Assembly (NCBI RefSeq): GCF_009857135.1
Contig: NZ_CP047318.1
Location: 7,006,001-7,070,000, forward strand
DNA: 64,000 nt
Origin: Streptomyces sp. HM190
GTDB taxonomy: Bacteria > Actinomycetota > Actinomycetes > Streptomycetales > Streptomycetaceae
Direction: 5' to 3'
The notes under the pieces are model-generated. The model ran no database searches. It was not told the DNA's origin and saw only the letters and a list, made by a program, of their open reading frames with translations. The first letter of the stretch is position 1. The number at the start of each line of letters is the position of its first letter. The position numbers were made by a program, and so were the translations under genes. Below, piece by piece: positions 27,295 to 35,151 of this stretch.

Positions 27295-27498
27295 ATGAAG
27301 AGGTACACGTGTGAACGAACGCCCGACGCCCCCCGCGGACGCGGCGGGATGACCGGACAGCGGGTCCTGATGGCCGAGGCCGCCCTGGTCGGCGGCCTCG
27401 CCCTGGTGCTGCTCCTGTGGGAGCTGCCCAGCCTGCGGCGCGAGGCGCGGATCTGGCGGATGGCCGGCGGCTTCCGCGCCGGCCGCCGCTATCCGTGA
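27295..27498 (+). CDS. Small single-span membrane protein (DUF6893-like)
   Basis: The 67-residue product (from ATG 27295 with AGGGAG upstream; ATG 27271 overlapping the previous stop is possible) has an N-terminal cytosolic or loose segment. One membrane helix follows (VLMAEAALVGGLALVLLLWE), then a basic tail with LPSLRREARIWRM. The helix-LPxxRR-RxWRM pattern resembles the DUF6893 small proteins of actinobacteria. In this operon it could anchor the hydrogenase, which has no membrane subunit of its own; that is inference only. Confidence 0.6.
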   Translation: MKRYTCERTPDAPRGRGGMTGQRVLMAEAALVGGLALVLLLWELPSLRREARIWRMAGGFRAGRRYP

Positions 27499-27505
27499 GC
27501 CGGCC

Positions 27506-27856
27506 GTGCACGAACTGTCGATCGCGACCGCGATCATCGAACGGGCCGGTGACATGGCCCGCGCGGACGGCACGGACGCCGTCTCGGCGGTGACCGTCCG
27601 GGTCGGGGAGCTGGCGGGCGTCGTTCCCGACGCCCTCGGCTTCGCCTTCGAGGTGGCCCGTGACGGCACCGCCCTCGCCGGGGCCCGGCTCCAGGTCGAG
27701 CAGGTCCCCGCACAGGCCTGGTGCGGGCCGTGCGCCGAGGAGTTCGCGGTGGGCATGCCGCCGTTCTTCTGGTGCCCGCGCTGCGACCGGCCCTCCACCG
27801 AGCTGCGCAGCGGCCGGGAACTGGAGATCACCGCGATCGAGCCGGCCTCCCCCTAG
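27506..27856 (+). CDS. hypA: Hydrogenase nickel-insertion protein HypA
   Basis: The 116-residue nickel chaperone starts (GTG) MHELSIATAII, with His2 the nickel ligand. The zinc site is formed by CGPC and CPRC (about residues 73-94). It works with HypB to load nickel into HhyL. The GTG start preserves the essential MHE N-terminus. The stop codon TAG is part of the CTAG target duplicated by the IS element immediately downstream, so the insertion left the protein unchanged. It is the last plus-strand gene of the operon. Confidence 0.93.
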   Translation: MHELSIATAIIERAGDMARADGTDAVSAVTVRVGELAGVVPDALGFAFEVARDGTALAGARLQVEQVPAQAWCGPCAEEFAVGMPPFFWCPRCDRPSTELRSGRELEITAIEPASP

Positions 27857-28797
27857 GGTGTGTGTCGAAAGTGGATCTTGAACGTGAGATGATCTTGCTT
27901 CGTGGCACGTGGAGATCTGACGGACGCGCAATGGGCGGTGCTGGAACCGCTGTTGCCGAAGGGCAAGAAGCCCGGACGGCCGCCGACGTGGGCCAGGCGG
28001 CAGCTGATCGACGGCATACGGTTCCGGGTCCGTACTGGCGTTCCGTGGCGGGACCTGCCCGCCGAGTACGGGCCGTGGGGCCGGGCGTACGACTTGTTCC
28101 GGCGGTGGCAGCGGGACGGCACCTGGCATCGGATCTTCACCGCGCTCCAGGCCCGGGCCGACGCGAAAGAGCTGATCACCTGGGACATCAACGTCGACTC
28201 CACGGTGTGTCGGGCCCACCAGCACGCCGCCGGGGCAAGGAAAAAGGGGAGCTGCAGAAGGAGCCGCCCGGCGGCGTCGGCGTCGAGCCCGACGACCACG
28301 GCCTCGGCCGCTCGCGCGGTGGCCTGACCACCAAGCTGCACCTGGCCGTCGAACAAGGCCAGAAGCCCATGTCCATCGTGATCACGGCCGGCCAGCGGGG
28401 CGACTCCCCGCAGTTCGAGCCTGTCCTGAACAAGATCCGCGTCCCGCGTCTTGGCCCAGGCAGGCCGCGCACCCGGCCCGATCGTGTGCGCGCCGACAAG
28501 GCGTACGCCTCCCGGAAGAACCGCGCTTACCTGCGGCAGCGCAGGATCCGCTGCACCATCCCGGACAAGGCCGACCAGGCCCGCAACCGCAAGAAACGCG
28601 GCTCGCGCGGCGGCCGACCGCCGAAGTTCGACCCGCAGGACTACAAGGCTCGGCACGCGGTCGAGTGCGGCATCAACCGCCTCAAAAGGCACCGGGCCGT
28701 GGCCACGAGGTACGACAAGCTCGCGGTCCGCTACGAGGCGACCGTCCTCGTAGCGGCCATCAATGAATGGCTGTGACCAGCACATTCGATACACGCC
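27857..28797 (+). mobile_element. IS5-family insertion sequence, 941 bp, with CTAG target duplication
   Basis: The element is bounded by imperfect inverted repeats, left GGTGTGTCGAAAGTGG and right (read inward) GGCGTGTATCGAATGTG, and flanked by CTAG on both sides (27853-27856 and 28798-28801). It contains one transposase read through a -1 frameshift, the arrangement of the IS427-type branch of IS5. It sits in the convergent gap between hypA and hypE. It separated hypA from the palindromic terminator that originally started at the same CTAG. Confidence 0.9.
27902..28776 (+). CDS. IS5-type transposase, two frames joined by a -1 frameshift
   Basis: The first frame (GTG 27902 to 28327) holds the N-terminal DUF4096-like part (LTDAQWAVLEPLLPKGKK, GIRFRVRTGVPWRDLP) and the first catalytic Asp in WDINVDSTV. 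The second frame, entered near the GGAAAAAGGGG slippery run at 28239-28249, continues with TTKLHLAVEQGQKPMS, the second Asp in RVRADKAYASRKN and the Glu in HAVECGINRLKRHR, ending at 28776. Both halves are intact, so the element may still be active. The frameshift is inferred from the run of A and G and the overlapping frames. Confidence 0.88.
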
Positions 28798-28800
28798 CTA

Positions 28801-28835
28801 GTGCCGCGGCAGGCGACGTTCGCCCGTCGCGGCAC
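28801..28835. terminator. Hairpin split from hypA by the IS
   Basis: GTGCCGCG (28801-28808) pairs with CGCGGCAC (28828-28835). Including the right-hand CTA at 28798-28800, the stem reads CTAGTGCCGCG/CGCGGCACTAG, 11 bp. The first four bases are the IS target site, so the element inserted at the foot of this stem, right at the hypA stop codon. Confidence 0.65.
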
Positions 28836-28837
28836 TA

Positions 28838-28895
28838 GCCCGAGGGCCCCGCCGGCACCGGCAGGGCCCCGCCGGCACCGGCGGGGCCCTCGGGC
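28838..28895. terminator. Bidirectional terminator between convergent hyp operons
   Basis: GCCCGAGGGCCCCGCCGG (28838-28855) and its exact complement CCGGCGGGGCCCTCGGGC (28878-28895) form an 18-bp stem. It ends 13 bp from the hypE stop and points to termination from either side. Confidence 0.8.
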
Positions 28896-28908
28896 GCTGT
28901 CGTCCCTC

Positions 28909-29976
28909 TCAGCAGATGCGCGGCAACTGCTCGCCGAGCGGCAGGTCCAGCACCCGCGTGCCGCCGAGGCCGGTGGCGACCACGACCATCCCCGGATGGT
29001 CGGCGACGCACTCGCCGATCAGCGTGGCCCCGGTCCCCTGCGGATGGGCGCGCATCGCGGCCAGCACCTCCTCCGCCGCCGACGGCGGCACGAAGGCCAC
29101 CAGGCGGCCCTCGTTGGCGACGTAGAGCGGGTCGAGCCCGAGGAAGCCGCAGGCGTTGGCCACGGCGTCCGGCACCGGAATCGCGCGCTCCCGGAGCCGC
29201 ACCCCGGTCCCGGAGGCACGGGCGATCTCGTTCAGGGACGCCGCGAGACCGCCCCGGGTGGGGTCGCGCAGCACATGGACGTCGGGGCAGACGGCGAGCA
29301 TCGCCGCGACCAGGTCCGCGAGCGGCGCCGTGTCGCTGGCGACGTCCACCCCGAACTCCAGCCCCTCGCGCACGCTCATGACGGCCACCCCGTGCAGACC
29401 GATCGGTCCGCTGACGATGACCGCGTCGCCGGGCCGCGCCCGCTGCGGCCGGATGTCCACACCGTCCGGGACGAGACCCACCCCGGCGGTGGTGACGTAC
29501 ACGCCGTCGCCGTGCCCGGACTCCACCACCTTGGTGTCCCCCGTGGCGACGACCACGCCGGCGGTGTCGGCCGCCGCACCCAGGGCGCGGGCGATCCGGT
29601 CCACCACCGCCAGCTCCACGCCCTCCTCCAGCACGAAGGCCGCGGACAGGTATGCGGGACGGGCACCGCTCATCGCCAGGTCGTTGACGGTGCCGTTGAC
29701 CGCGAGGTCACCCAGACAGCCACCCGGGAAGAACAGCGGCCGGACCACGTAGGAGTCGGTGGAGAACGCCAGCCGCGCGCCGCCCAGTTCGAGGACGGCG
29801 GAGTCGGCGAGCGAGGCGAGGACGGCGTTGCCGTAGGCGGGGGCGAAGACCTGCTCCACCAGTTCCGCCGACAGCGCGCCCCCGCCGCCGTGCCCCATGA
29901 CGACGACCGGCTGGTCGCGCAGCGGGGCGGGGCAGGTCCACTGGGCGGGGTCGATCACATCGGCTCGTTCAGGCAA
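28909..29976 (-). CDS. hypE: Hydrogenase maturation protein HypE
   Basis: The 355-residue PurM/AIR-synthase-fold protein dehydrates its own C-terminal thiocarboxamide to thiocyanate, the source of the cyanide ligands. It has GHGGGGALSAELVEQVF, STDSYVVRPLFFPGG, GTVNDLAMSGA, LRDPTRGGLA and ends PRIC, the terminal Cys being the reactive residue. The start is probably TTG 29976, overlapping the hypD stop (GTTGCCTGA) with GGAG upstream; GTG 29958 is the alternative. It is the last gene of the seven-gene maturation operon. Confidence 0.92.
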   Translation of the reverse strand: MPERADVIDPAQWTCPAPLRDQPVVVMGHGGGGALSAELVEQVFAPAYGNAVLASLADSAVLELGGARLAFSTDSYVVRPLFFPGGCLGDLAVNGTVNDLAMSGARPAYLSAAFVLEEGVELAVVDRIARALGAAADTAGVVVATGDTKVVESGHGDGVYVTTAGVGLVPDGVDIRPQRARPGDAVIVSGPIGLHGVAVMSVREGLEFGVDVASDTAPLADLVAAMLAVCPDVHVLRDPTRGGLAASLNEIARASGTGVRLRERAIPVPDAVANACGFLGLDPLYVANEGRLVAFVPPSAAEEVLAAMRAHPQGTGATLIGECVADHPGMVVVATGLGGTRVLDLPLGEQLPRIC

Positions 29977-31114
29977 CGGGGTTCATCTCCTCCCGCGCGA
30001 CCGGAGCGGCCTGCGGTGTCGGGCCGTCGTTCATGCGGCGGTACAGGTAGTACGCCGCACAGGCGCCCTCGCTGGACACCATGGTGGCGCCGAGCGGGTT
30101 GCGCGGGGTGCAGGTGGTGCCGAACGCGGCGCACTCCGTGGGCTTGATCAGCCCTTGCAGCACCTCGCCGCTGCGGCACTCGGCCGGCTCCTCGGTGCGG
30201 ATCCCGGTGACGTCGAAGCGGTGCTCGGCGTCGAACGCGCGGAACGCGTCGGTCAGCCGCCAGCCACTCGCGGGGATGCGTCCGATGCCCCGCCAGCTGC
30301 GGTCGGTGACCTCGAACACCTCCTCGATCATGCGGACGGCGGCCGGGTTGCCCTCGTCGCGCACGGCACGCGCGTAGGCGTTCTCCACCCGGTGCTCGCC
30401 GCGCTCCAGTTGGCGGACCGCGCGGCGGATGCCCTCCAGGATGTCCAGCGGTTCGAAGCCGGTCACCACGATCGGGACGCCGTACCGCTCGGCGAGCTCG
30501 GGGTACTCGGCCGTGCCCATCACGCTGCACACGTGCCCGGCCGCCAGGAAGCCCTGCACCCGGCAGGCGGGCGCCGTCATGATGGCCTCGACGGCCGGGG
30601 GCACCCGTACGTGCGACACCAGCAGGCTGAAGTTGCTCAGGCCCAGACGGCGCGCCTGGTGCACGGCCATCGCGTTGGCGGGCGCCGTGGTCTCGAAGCC
30701 GATGGCGAAGAACACCACCTCCCGGTCCGGGTGGCGGCGGGCCAGCTCCAGCGCGTCGAGCGGCGAGTACACCACGCGGACGTCGCCGCCCCCGCCCTTG
30801 ACCCGGAACAGGTCCCGGTCGGTGCCGGGCACCCGGAGCATGTCGCCGAAGGAGCAGAAGATCACTCCGGGGCGCGCGGCGATCTCCAGCGCCTTGTCGA
30901 TGACCTCCAGCGGTGTGACGCACACGGGGCAGCCGGGCCCGTGGATCAGCTCCACCTCGTCGGGCAGCAGACGGTCGATGCCGTGCCGGACGATCGAGTG
31001 GGTCTGCCCGCCGCACACCTCCATCAGGGCCCACGGCCGGGTGACGGTGGCACGGATCTCGTCCAGCAGCCGCCGTGCCAGAGCGGGGTCGTTGAACTCG
31101 TCGATGTACTTCAC
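29969..31114 (-). CDS. hypD: Hydrogenase maturation protein HypD
   Basis: The 381-residue iron-sulfur scaffold assembles Fe(CN)2CO together with HypC. It contains MEVCGGQTHSIVRHG, HGPGCPVCVTP, FCSFGDMLRVPG, GFETTAPANAMA, a vicinal cysteine region AACRVQGFLAAGHVC-like, and the C-terminal cluster IKPTECAAFGTTCTPRNPLG. Length and motifs match the family. The ATG at 31114 overlaps the hypC end by 4 bp and the stop overlaps hypE. Confidence 0.95.
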   Translation of the reverse strand: MKYIDEFNDPALARRLLDEIRATVTRPWALMEVCGGQTHSIVRHGIDRLLPDEVELIHGPGCPVCVTPLEVIDKALEIAARPGVIFCSFGDMLRVPGTDRDLFRVKGGGGDVRVVYSPLDALELARRHPDREVVFFAIGFETTAPANAMAVHQARRLGLSNFSLLVSHVRVPPAVEAIMTAPACRVQGFLAAGHVCSVMGTAEYPELAERYGVPIVVTGFEPLDILEGIRRAVRQLERGEHRVENAYARAVRDEGNPAAVRMIEEVFEVTDRSWRGIGRIPASGWRLTDAFRAFDAEHRFDVTGIRTEEPAECRSGEVLQGLIKPTECAAFGTTCTPRNPLGATMVSSEGACAAYYLYRRMNDGPTPQAAPVAREEMNPVA

Positions 31115-31392
31115 TGGGTTCCCGCCTCCTTCGCCGCCTGCTCCCAGGCGTCGCCGAACTCCTCCTCCAGCAGCCCCAGTTCCTCGAACAGCTTCAAGGA
31201 GGCCAGGGCCGACTCCTCGTCCAGCCGCTGGAGCGCGAACCCGACGTGCACGATGACGTACTCACCGACGCGCACCTCGGGCACGTACTCCAGGCACGCC
31301 TGCTTCTGCACACCGCCGAAGTCGATCAGCCCGGTACGGGGGTCGGCGCCGTCGTCGATGGACACGACCTTGCCGGGCACTGCCAAACACAT
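31111..31392 (-). CDS. hypC: Hydrogenase maturation chaperone HypC
   Basis: The 93-residue protein starts MCLAVPGKVVSI, with Cys2 the iron-carrying residue. The OB-fold core (VGEYVIVHVGFALQRLDEE) and a helical tail follow. It shuttles the Fe(CN)2CO unit from HypD to the large subunit. It sits 3 bp after the hypF stop and overlaps hypD. Confidence 0.95.
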   Translation of the reverse strand: MCLAVPGKVVSIDDGADPRTGLIDFGGVQKQACLEYVPEVRVGEYVIVHVGFALQRLDEESALASLKLFEELGLLEEEFGDAWEQAAKEAGTQ

Positions 31393-31395
31393 GGG

Positions 31396-33762
31396 TCACT
31401 CCTCTTGTCGTCGGTGAGCCGCGACCACCAGCTGGCCGAGGGCCAGCCCGCCGTCGTTCGGCGGGACCTCGCCGTGCCGCAGCACCGTGAAGCCGGCCCC
31501 GGCCAGCAGCCGCGCGCACTCCTCCTCCAGCAGGGCGTTGGCGAAGACGCCGCCGCTCAGGGCGACGACGGCGAGACCGGTGTCCCGGCGGGCCCGTCCG
31601 CACCACTCCACGACGGCCCGCGCGACACCCCGGTGGAAGCGCGCCGCGAGCACGGCGGGCGGCGTGCCCCGGCGCAGATCGGCGACGAGCGCCCGCAGTA
31701 CGGGTGCGGGGTCCCACACACCGTCACCGAGGCCGAAGGCGTACGCCGAGGTGTCCGCGTCCCAGGCCGAGGCCGCCGCGGCCTCCAGCTCCAGGGCGGC
31801 CTGCGCCTCGTACCCGGCCCGGTGGCACACACCGGCGAGGGACGACACGGCGTCGAAGAGACGGCCCATGCTGGAGGTCGCCACACAGGCCAGACCGCGC
31901 GTCAGCTGCCGTTCCAGCAGCTGGAGTTCTCCAGAAGTGCAGGCGGTCGTGCAGGGCAGGGAGGGGTCCCACGGCAGGCCCGCCGCCCACAGCCGGGCCA
32001 GCGCGAGGCGGCAGGGGTTCGCCACGCCCGCGTCGCCGCCGGGCAGCGGGGCCGGGGCCAGTCGGGCGAGGCGCCGCTGGCCGGCGTAGTCGGCGAGCAG
32101 GATCTCACCGCCCCAGACGGTGCCGTCGTCGCCGTAGCCCGTGCCGTCGAACGCGACACCGATGACGGGCGTCGTGCCGTCCAGGCCGTGCTCGGCCATC
32201 GCGGAGGCGATGTGCGCGTGGTGGTGCTGGACCAGCACGGGCCTGCCCCCGGCCAGCCGCGCGGCCCACCGCGCGGAGTGGTAGCCGGGGTGCCGGTCCG
32301 CGGCGACCAGCTCGGGGCTGACGCCGGTCAGGTCCCGCATCCGCCTCTCCGCCCGCCCGGCCGCGTCCAGCGTGGTCAGGTCGCCCATGTCGCCGATGTG
32401 GGGGCCGAACCACGCCTGGTCGCCCTCGCCGAGGCACAGGGCGTTCTTCAGGTCGCCGCCCACCGCGAGCGCGGGCCGCACCGGGACCGGCAGCCGCAGC
32501 GGGCGGGGCACGTACCCGCGGGAGCGGCGCAGCACCTGCTCGGTGCCGTCGGGGCGCACCCGCAGCAGGGAGTCGTCGCAGGGCGCGGCGACAGCCCGGT
32601 CATGGGCGAGCCAAGCGTCCGCGAGCCCCGCCAGCCGGGTCAGCGCCTCGTCGTCGTCCGTGACGATCGGTTCCCCCGAGCGGTTGCCGCTCGTCATCAC
32701 CAGCACGCGCGGGCCCGGCGGATCGCCGGGCAGCCCGAACAGCAGCGTGTGCAGCGGGGTGTACGGCAGCATCACGCCGAGGTGCGGGCTGCCGGGTCCG
32801 ACACCGGATGCGAGGACCGGCCGGTCCGCGCGCGGGCGCAGCAGGACGATGGGACGCCGGGGGCCGGTGAGCGCCCCCGCCTCGGCCGCGGAGACGTCGG
32901 CGATCCGCCGTACCGTATCGAGGTCCGCGCACATCACCGCGAACGGTTTGCCGCCGCGTGCCTTGCGGGCGCGCAGCGTGTCGACGGCCGCCGCGTCGGT
33001 CGCGTCGCACGCCAGGTGGTAGCCGCCGAGGCCCTTGACGGCGACGATCCGGCCGTCGGCCAGCAGCGCGCGGGCCGCCGCGAGGGCGTCGGCGCCGAGG
33101 GCGGGCCGGGCGCCGCCGCCCGGCGCGGGCACCAGCCGCAGCCGGGGCCCGCAGTCGGGGCAGGCGACGGGCTGGGCGTGGAAGCGGCGGTCGCCGGGGT
33201 CGCCGTACTCGCGGGCGCAGGCCGGGCACAGGGGGAAGCCGGCCATGGTGGTGACGGCCCGGTCGTAGGGCATCCCGGTGGCGATGGTGAAGCGGGGACC
33301 GCAGTGGGTGCAGGTGACGAAGGGGTGCCGGTGCCTGCGGTCGGCCGGGTCGGCCAGCTCCCGCAGGCAGTCCGCGCAGGTCGCGACGTCCGCAGGGAGT
33401 TGGGTGCGGCCCGGGGAGCGGTCGGTGGAACGGATCGTGAAGGCGTCGTCGGCGCCGGTGGCGGCCAGTTCCTCGACGCCGACGGCGGTGACGGCGGCCA
33501 GCGGCGGCGGCTCGGCGGCCAGCCGGTCGCAGAAGCGGGCGATGCCGTCCGGCGGGCCCTCCACCTCGATGAGCACGCCGTCCGCCGTGTTGCCGACGAA
33601 CCCGGCCAGTTCCAGGTCGGTGGCCAGACGGTGGACGAAGGGACGGAAGCCCACGCCCTGCACCGTTCCGCGCACGGTGACGCGCCGGCGCACCGTCGAG
33701 GTGCCGTCGGTGCCACTGGTGCCGCCGGTCCCGTGCGGGGCGCGGGTGGCGGGCGCCGTCAC
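31396..33762 (-). CDS. hypF: Carbamoyltransferase HypF
   Basis: The 788-residue enzyme makes carbamoyl-AMP from carbamoyl phosphate and passes it to HypE. Domains in order are an acylphosphatase module (RVTVRGTVQGVGFRPFVHRL, ~30-115), a double zinc finger of CxxC pairs (CADC, CTHC, CPAC, CPDC, ~130-215), a YrdC-like domain (VKGLGGYHLACDAT; MTSGNRSGEPI, ~230-410) and a Kae1-like domain (VQHHHAHIASAMAEHGLDG; VAFDGTGYGDDGT; ALSGGVFANALLEE). The GTG at 33762 overlaps the hypB stop. Nothing is missing. Confidence 0.95.
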   Translation of the reverse strand: MTAPATRAPHGTGGTSGTDGTSTVRRRVTVRGTVQGVGFRPFVHRLATDLELAGFVGNTADGVLIEVEGPPDGIARFCDRLAAEPPPLAAVTAVGVEELAATGADDAFTIRSTDRSPGRTQLPADVATCADCLRELADPADRRHRHPFVTCTHCGPRFTIATGMPYDRAVTTMAGFPLCPACAREYGDPGDRRFHAQPVACPDCGPRLRLVPAPGGGARPALGADALAAARALLADGRIVAVKGLGGYHLACDATDAAAVDTLRARKARGGKPFAVMCADLDTVRRIADVSAAEAGALTGPRRPIVLLRPRADRPVLASGVGPGSPHLGVMLPYTPLHTLLFGLPGDPPGPRVLVMTSGNRSGEPIVTDDDEALTRLAGLADAWLAHDRAVAAPCDDSLLRVRPDGTEQVLRRSRGYVPRPLRLPVPVRPALAVGGDLKNALCLGEGDQAWFGPHIGDMGDLTTLDAAGRAERRMRDLTGVSPELVAADRHPGYHSARWAARLAGGRPVLVQHHHAHIASAMAEHGLDGTTPVIGVAFDGTGYGDDGTVWGGEILLADYAGQRRLARLAPAPLPGGDAGVANPCRLALARLWAAGLPWDPSLPCTTACTSGELQLLERQLTRGLACVATSSMGRLFDAVSSLAGVCHRAGYEAQAALELEAAAASAWDADTSAYAFGLGDGVWDPAPVLRALVADLRRGTPPAVLAARFHRGVARAVVEWCGRARRDTGLAVVALSGGVFANALLEEECARLLAGAGFTVLRHGEVPPNDGGLALGQLVVAAHRRQEE

Positions 33763-34502
33763 GAGACGCGGCCGGCCGCGAGGCCGGGTGCGGCGTCCTC
33801 GTGGTGGTGCGGACGCGGCGCCAGCGGAGGCCGGTGGACGGGCGCCCCGTCCCGCACGGCGAGCACCCGCTCCAGGACGGCGTCGACGCCCTCGCCGTCG
33901 CGGGCGCACGACCGCACCACTTCCACCCCCGGGTTGACCCGCTGGACGTGGGCGAGGAAGGCGGACCCGTCGAAGCCGGCGGGCTCGGCGAGGTCGGACT
34001 TGGTCAGCACGACGAGATGGGCGGAGCCGAAGGCCGTGGGGTACTTCAGCGGCTTGTCCTCGCCCTCCGTCACCGCCATCAGGACGATCCGCAGGCTCTC
34101 CCCGAGGTCGTAGGAGGCCGGGCAGACGAGGTTGCCGACGTTCTCCACGAACAGCAGCGAGGTGTCCGCGGGCAGCCAGCTCTCCAGGTGGCCGCGCAGC
34201 TGCCGGGCCTCCAGGTGACACAGTCCGTCGGTCAGCAGCTGCTTCACCGGTGCCCCCGAGCGGGCGAGCCGACGGGCGTCGTTCTCGGTCGCCAGGTCCG
34301 CGGTGAGCGCGGCCACCGGGACGCCCCGCTCCACAGCCCGGGCCAGCACCCTGCCGAGCAGTTCGGTCTTGCCGCTGCCCGGGCTGGACAGCAGGTTGAC
34401 CACGGTCACCCCGCGGCCGGTGAGGTCGTCGCGCAGGCTCGCGGCCAGCCCGTCGTTCTTCGCCAGGACGGCCTGGGTCACGTCGTCCACGGACTCGCAC
34501 AT
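33759..34502 (-). CDS. hypB: Nickel-handling GTPase HypB
   Basis: The 247-residue SIMIBI-class GTPase has P-loop LLSSPGSGKTEL (residues ~38-48), a metal-site LLTDGLCHLEARQL, FVENVGNLVCPASYDLGE and VLTKSDLAE. ATG 34502 is chosen because GAGGAG lies 8 bp upstream, while the GTG six bases earlier has no room for a ribosome site. There is no N-terminal His-rich nickel store; instead the C-terminal tail has RPHHHED. It delivers nickel with HypA, which is encoded in the opposite operon. Confidence 0.94.
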   Translation of the reverse strand: MCESVDDVTQAVLAKNDGLAASLRDDLTGRGVTVVNLLSSPGSGKTELLGRVLARAVERGVPVAALTADLATENDARRLARSGAPVKQLLTDGLCHLEARQLRGHLESWLPADTSLLFVENVGNLVCPASYDLGESLRIVLMAVTEGEDKPLKYPTAFGSAHLVVLTKSDLAEPAGFDGSAFLAHVQRVNPGVEVVRSCARDGEGVDAVLERVLAVRDGAPVHRPPLAPRPHHHEDAAPGLAAGRVS

Positions 34503-34617
34503 GGGCACTGCTCCTCGCGGTTCTCGGGTGCGTCGGACCGCTGCCGATCCTGCGCGCCCCCGGCCGCCGGGCGGGGGAGACGGGCCGCGGGCGGGCCCCC
34601 GGATTCCTCCGGGCGGC

Positions 34618-35151
34618 TCAACCGGGCATCGCGGCCCGCGTCAGCGCAGGTGTCGCCGCCGGGTCGGCGAGCAGCGCCGGGACCACCGTGTGAAGCGCGG
34701 TGACGGCGCGCGCGACAGCCTCGCGCACCGTCGCGCTGACACCGGGGGCGATGTCCTCGTCGGCCTGCGGCAGCGCCTCCGGCTCGCAGGCGAGGACGAG
34801 GACGCGGGGGAGCGGCTCGTCACCGAGGTGGGCGGCCAGGGCCAGGACCTTCGCCGGGTCCATGCCGTGCGCCTCCGGCGGGGGGCCGCCGGCGGCCCGG
34901 TCGGGGAGGTCCGGTTCGATCAGCGACAGGGTGCCGGGGCGGTGGCCGCGCGCGGAGGCGTCGACGAGGACGGCGGTGTCGTAGCCGCCGAGCAGTTCGT
35001 AGGCGAGGTCCATGCCGCGGATGCCGAAGTCCCGCACCCGCGCCCCGGGCGGCAGCGGACGCCCCTCCAGGGCGCGGATCACCTCCGGGCCGAAGGCGTC
35101 GTCCCCGAGGAAGATGTTGCCGACGCCCGCCACCAGCAGCCGCGCGGTCAT
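34618..35151 (-). CDS. Hydrogenase maturation endopeptidase (HyaD/HycI family)
   Basis: The 177-residue nickel-dependent protease clips the C-terminal extension of the large subunit. It has GVGNIFLGDDAFGPEVIRAL with the metal Glu/Asp, FGIRGMDLAYELLGGYDTAV and VDASARG, and a later EAHGMDPAKVLAL with the conserved His. Its target is most likely the 22 residues after H575 of HhyL. The ATG overlaps the preceding hypX-like stop by 4 bp; a ~115-bp gap separates it from hypB. Confidence 0.92.
   Translation of the reverse strand: MTARLLVAGVGNIFLGDDAFGPEVIRALEGRPLPPGARVRDFGIRGMDLAYELLGGYDTAVLVDASARGHRPGTLSLIEPDLPDRAAGGPPPEAHGMDPAKVLALAAHLGDEPLPRVLVLACEPEALPQADEDIAPGVSATVREAVARAVTALHTVVPALLADPAATPALTRAAMPG

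Noticed and set aside
27902..28327. Transposase first frame as a stand-alone truncated gene
   Set aside because: The second catalytic part continues in the -1 frame through a GGAAAAAGGGG run, the normal IS5-branch frameshift, so the transposase is probably intact.
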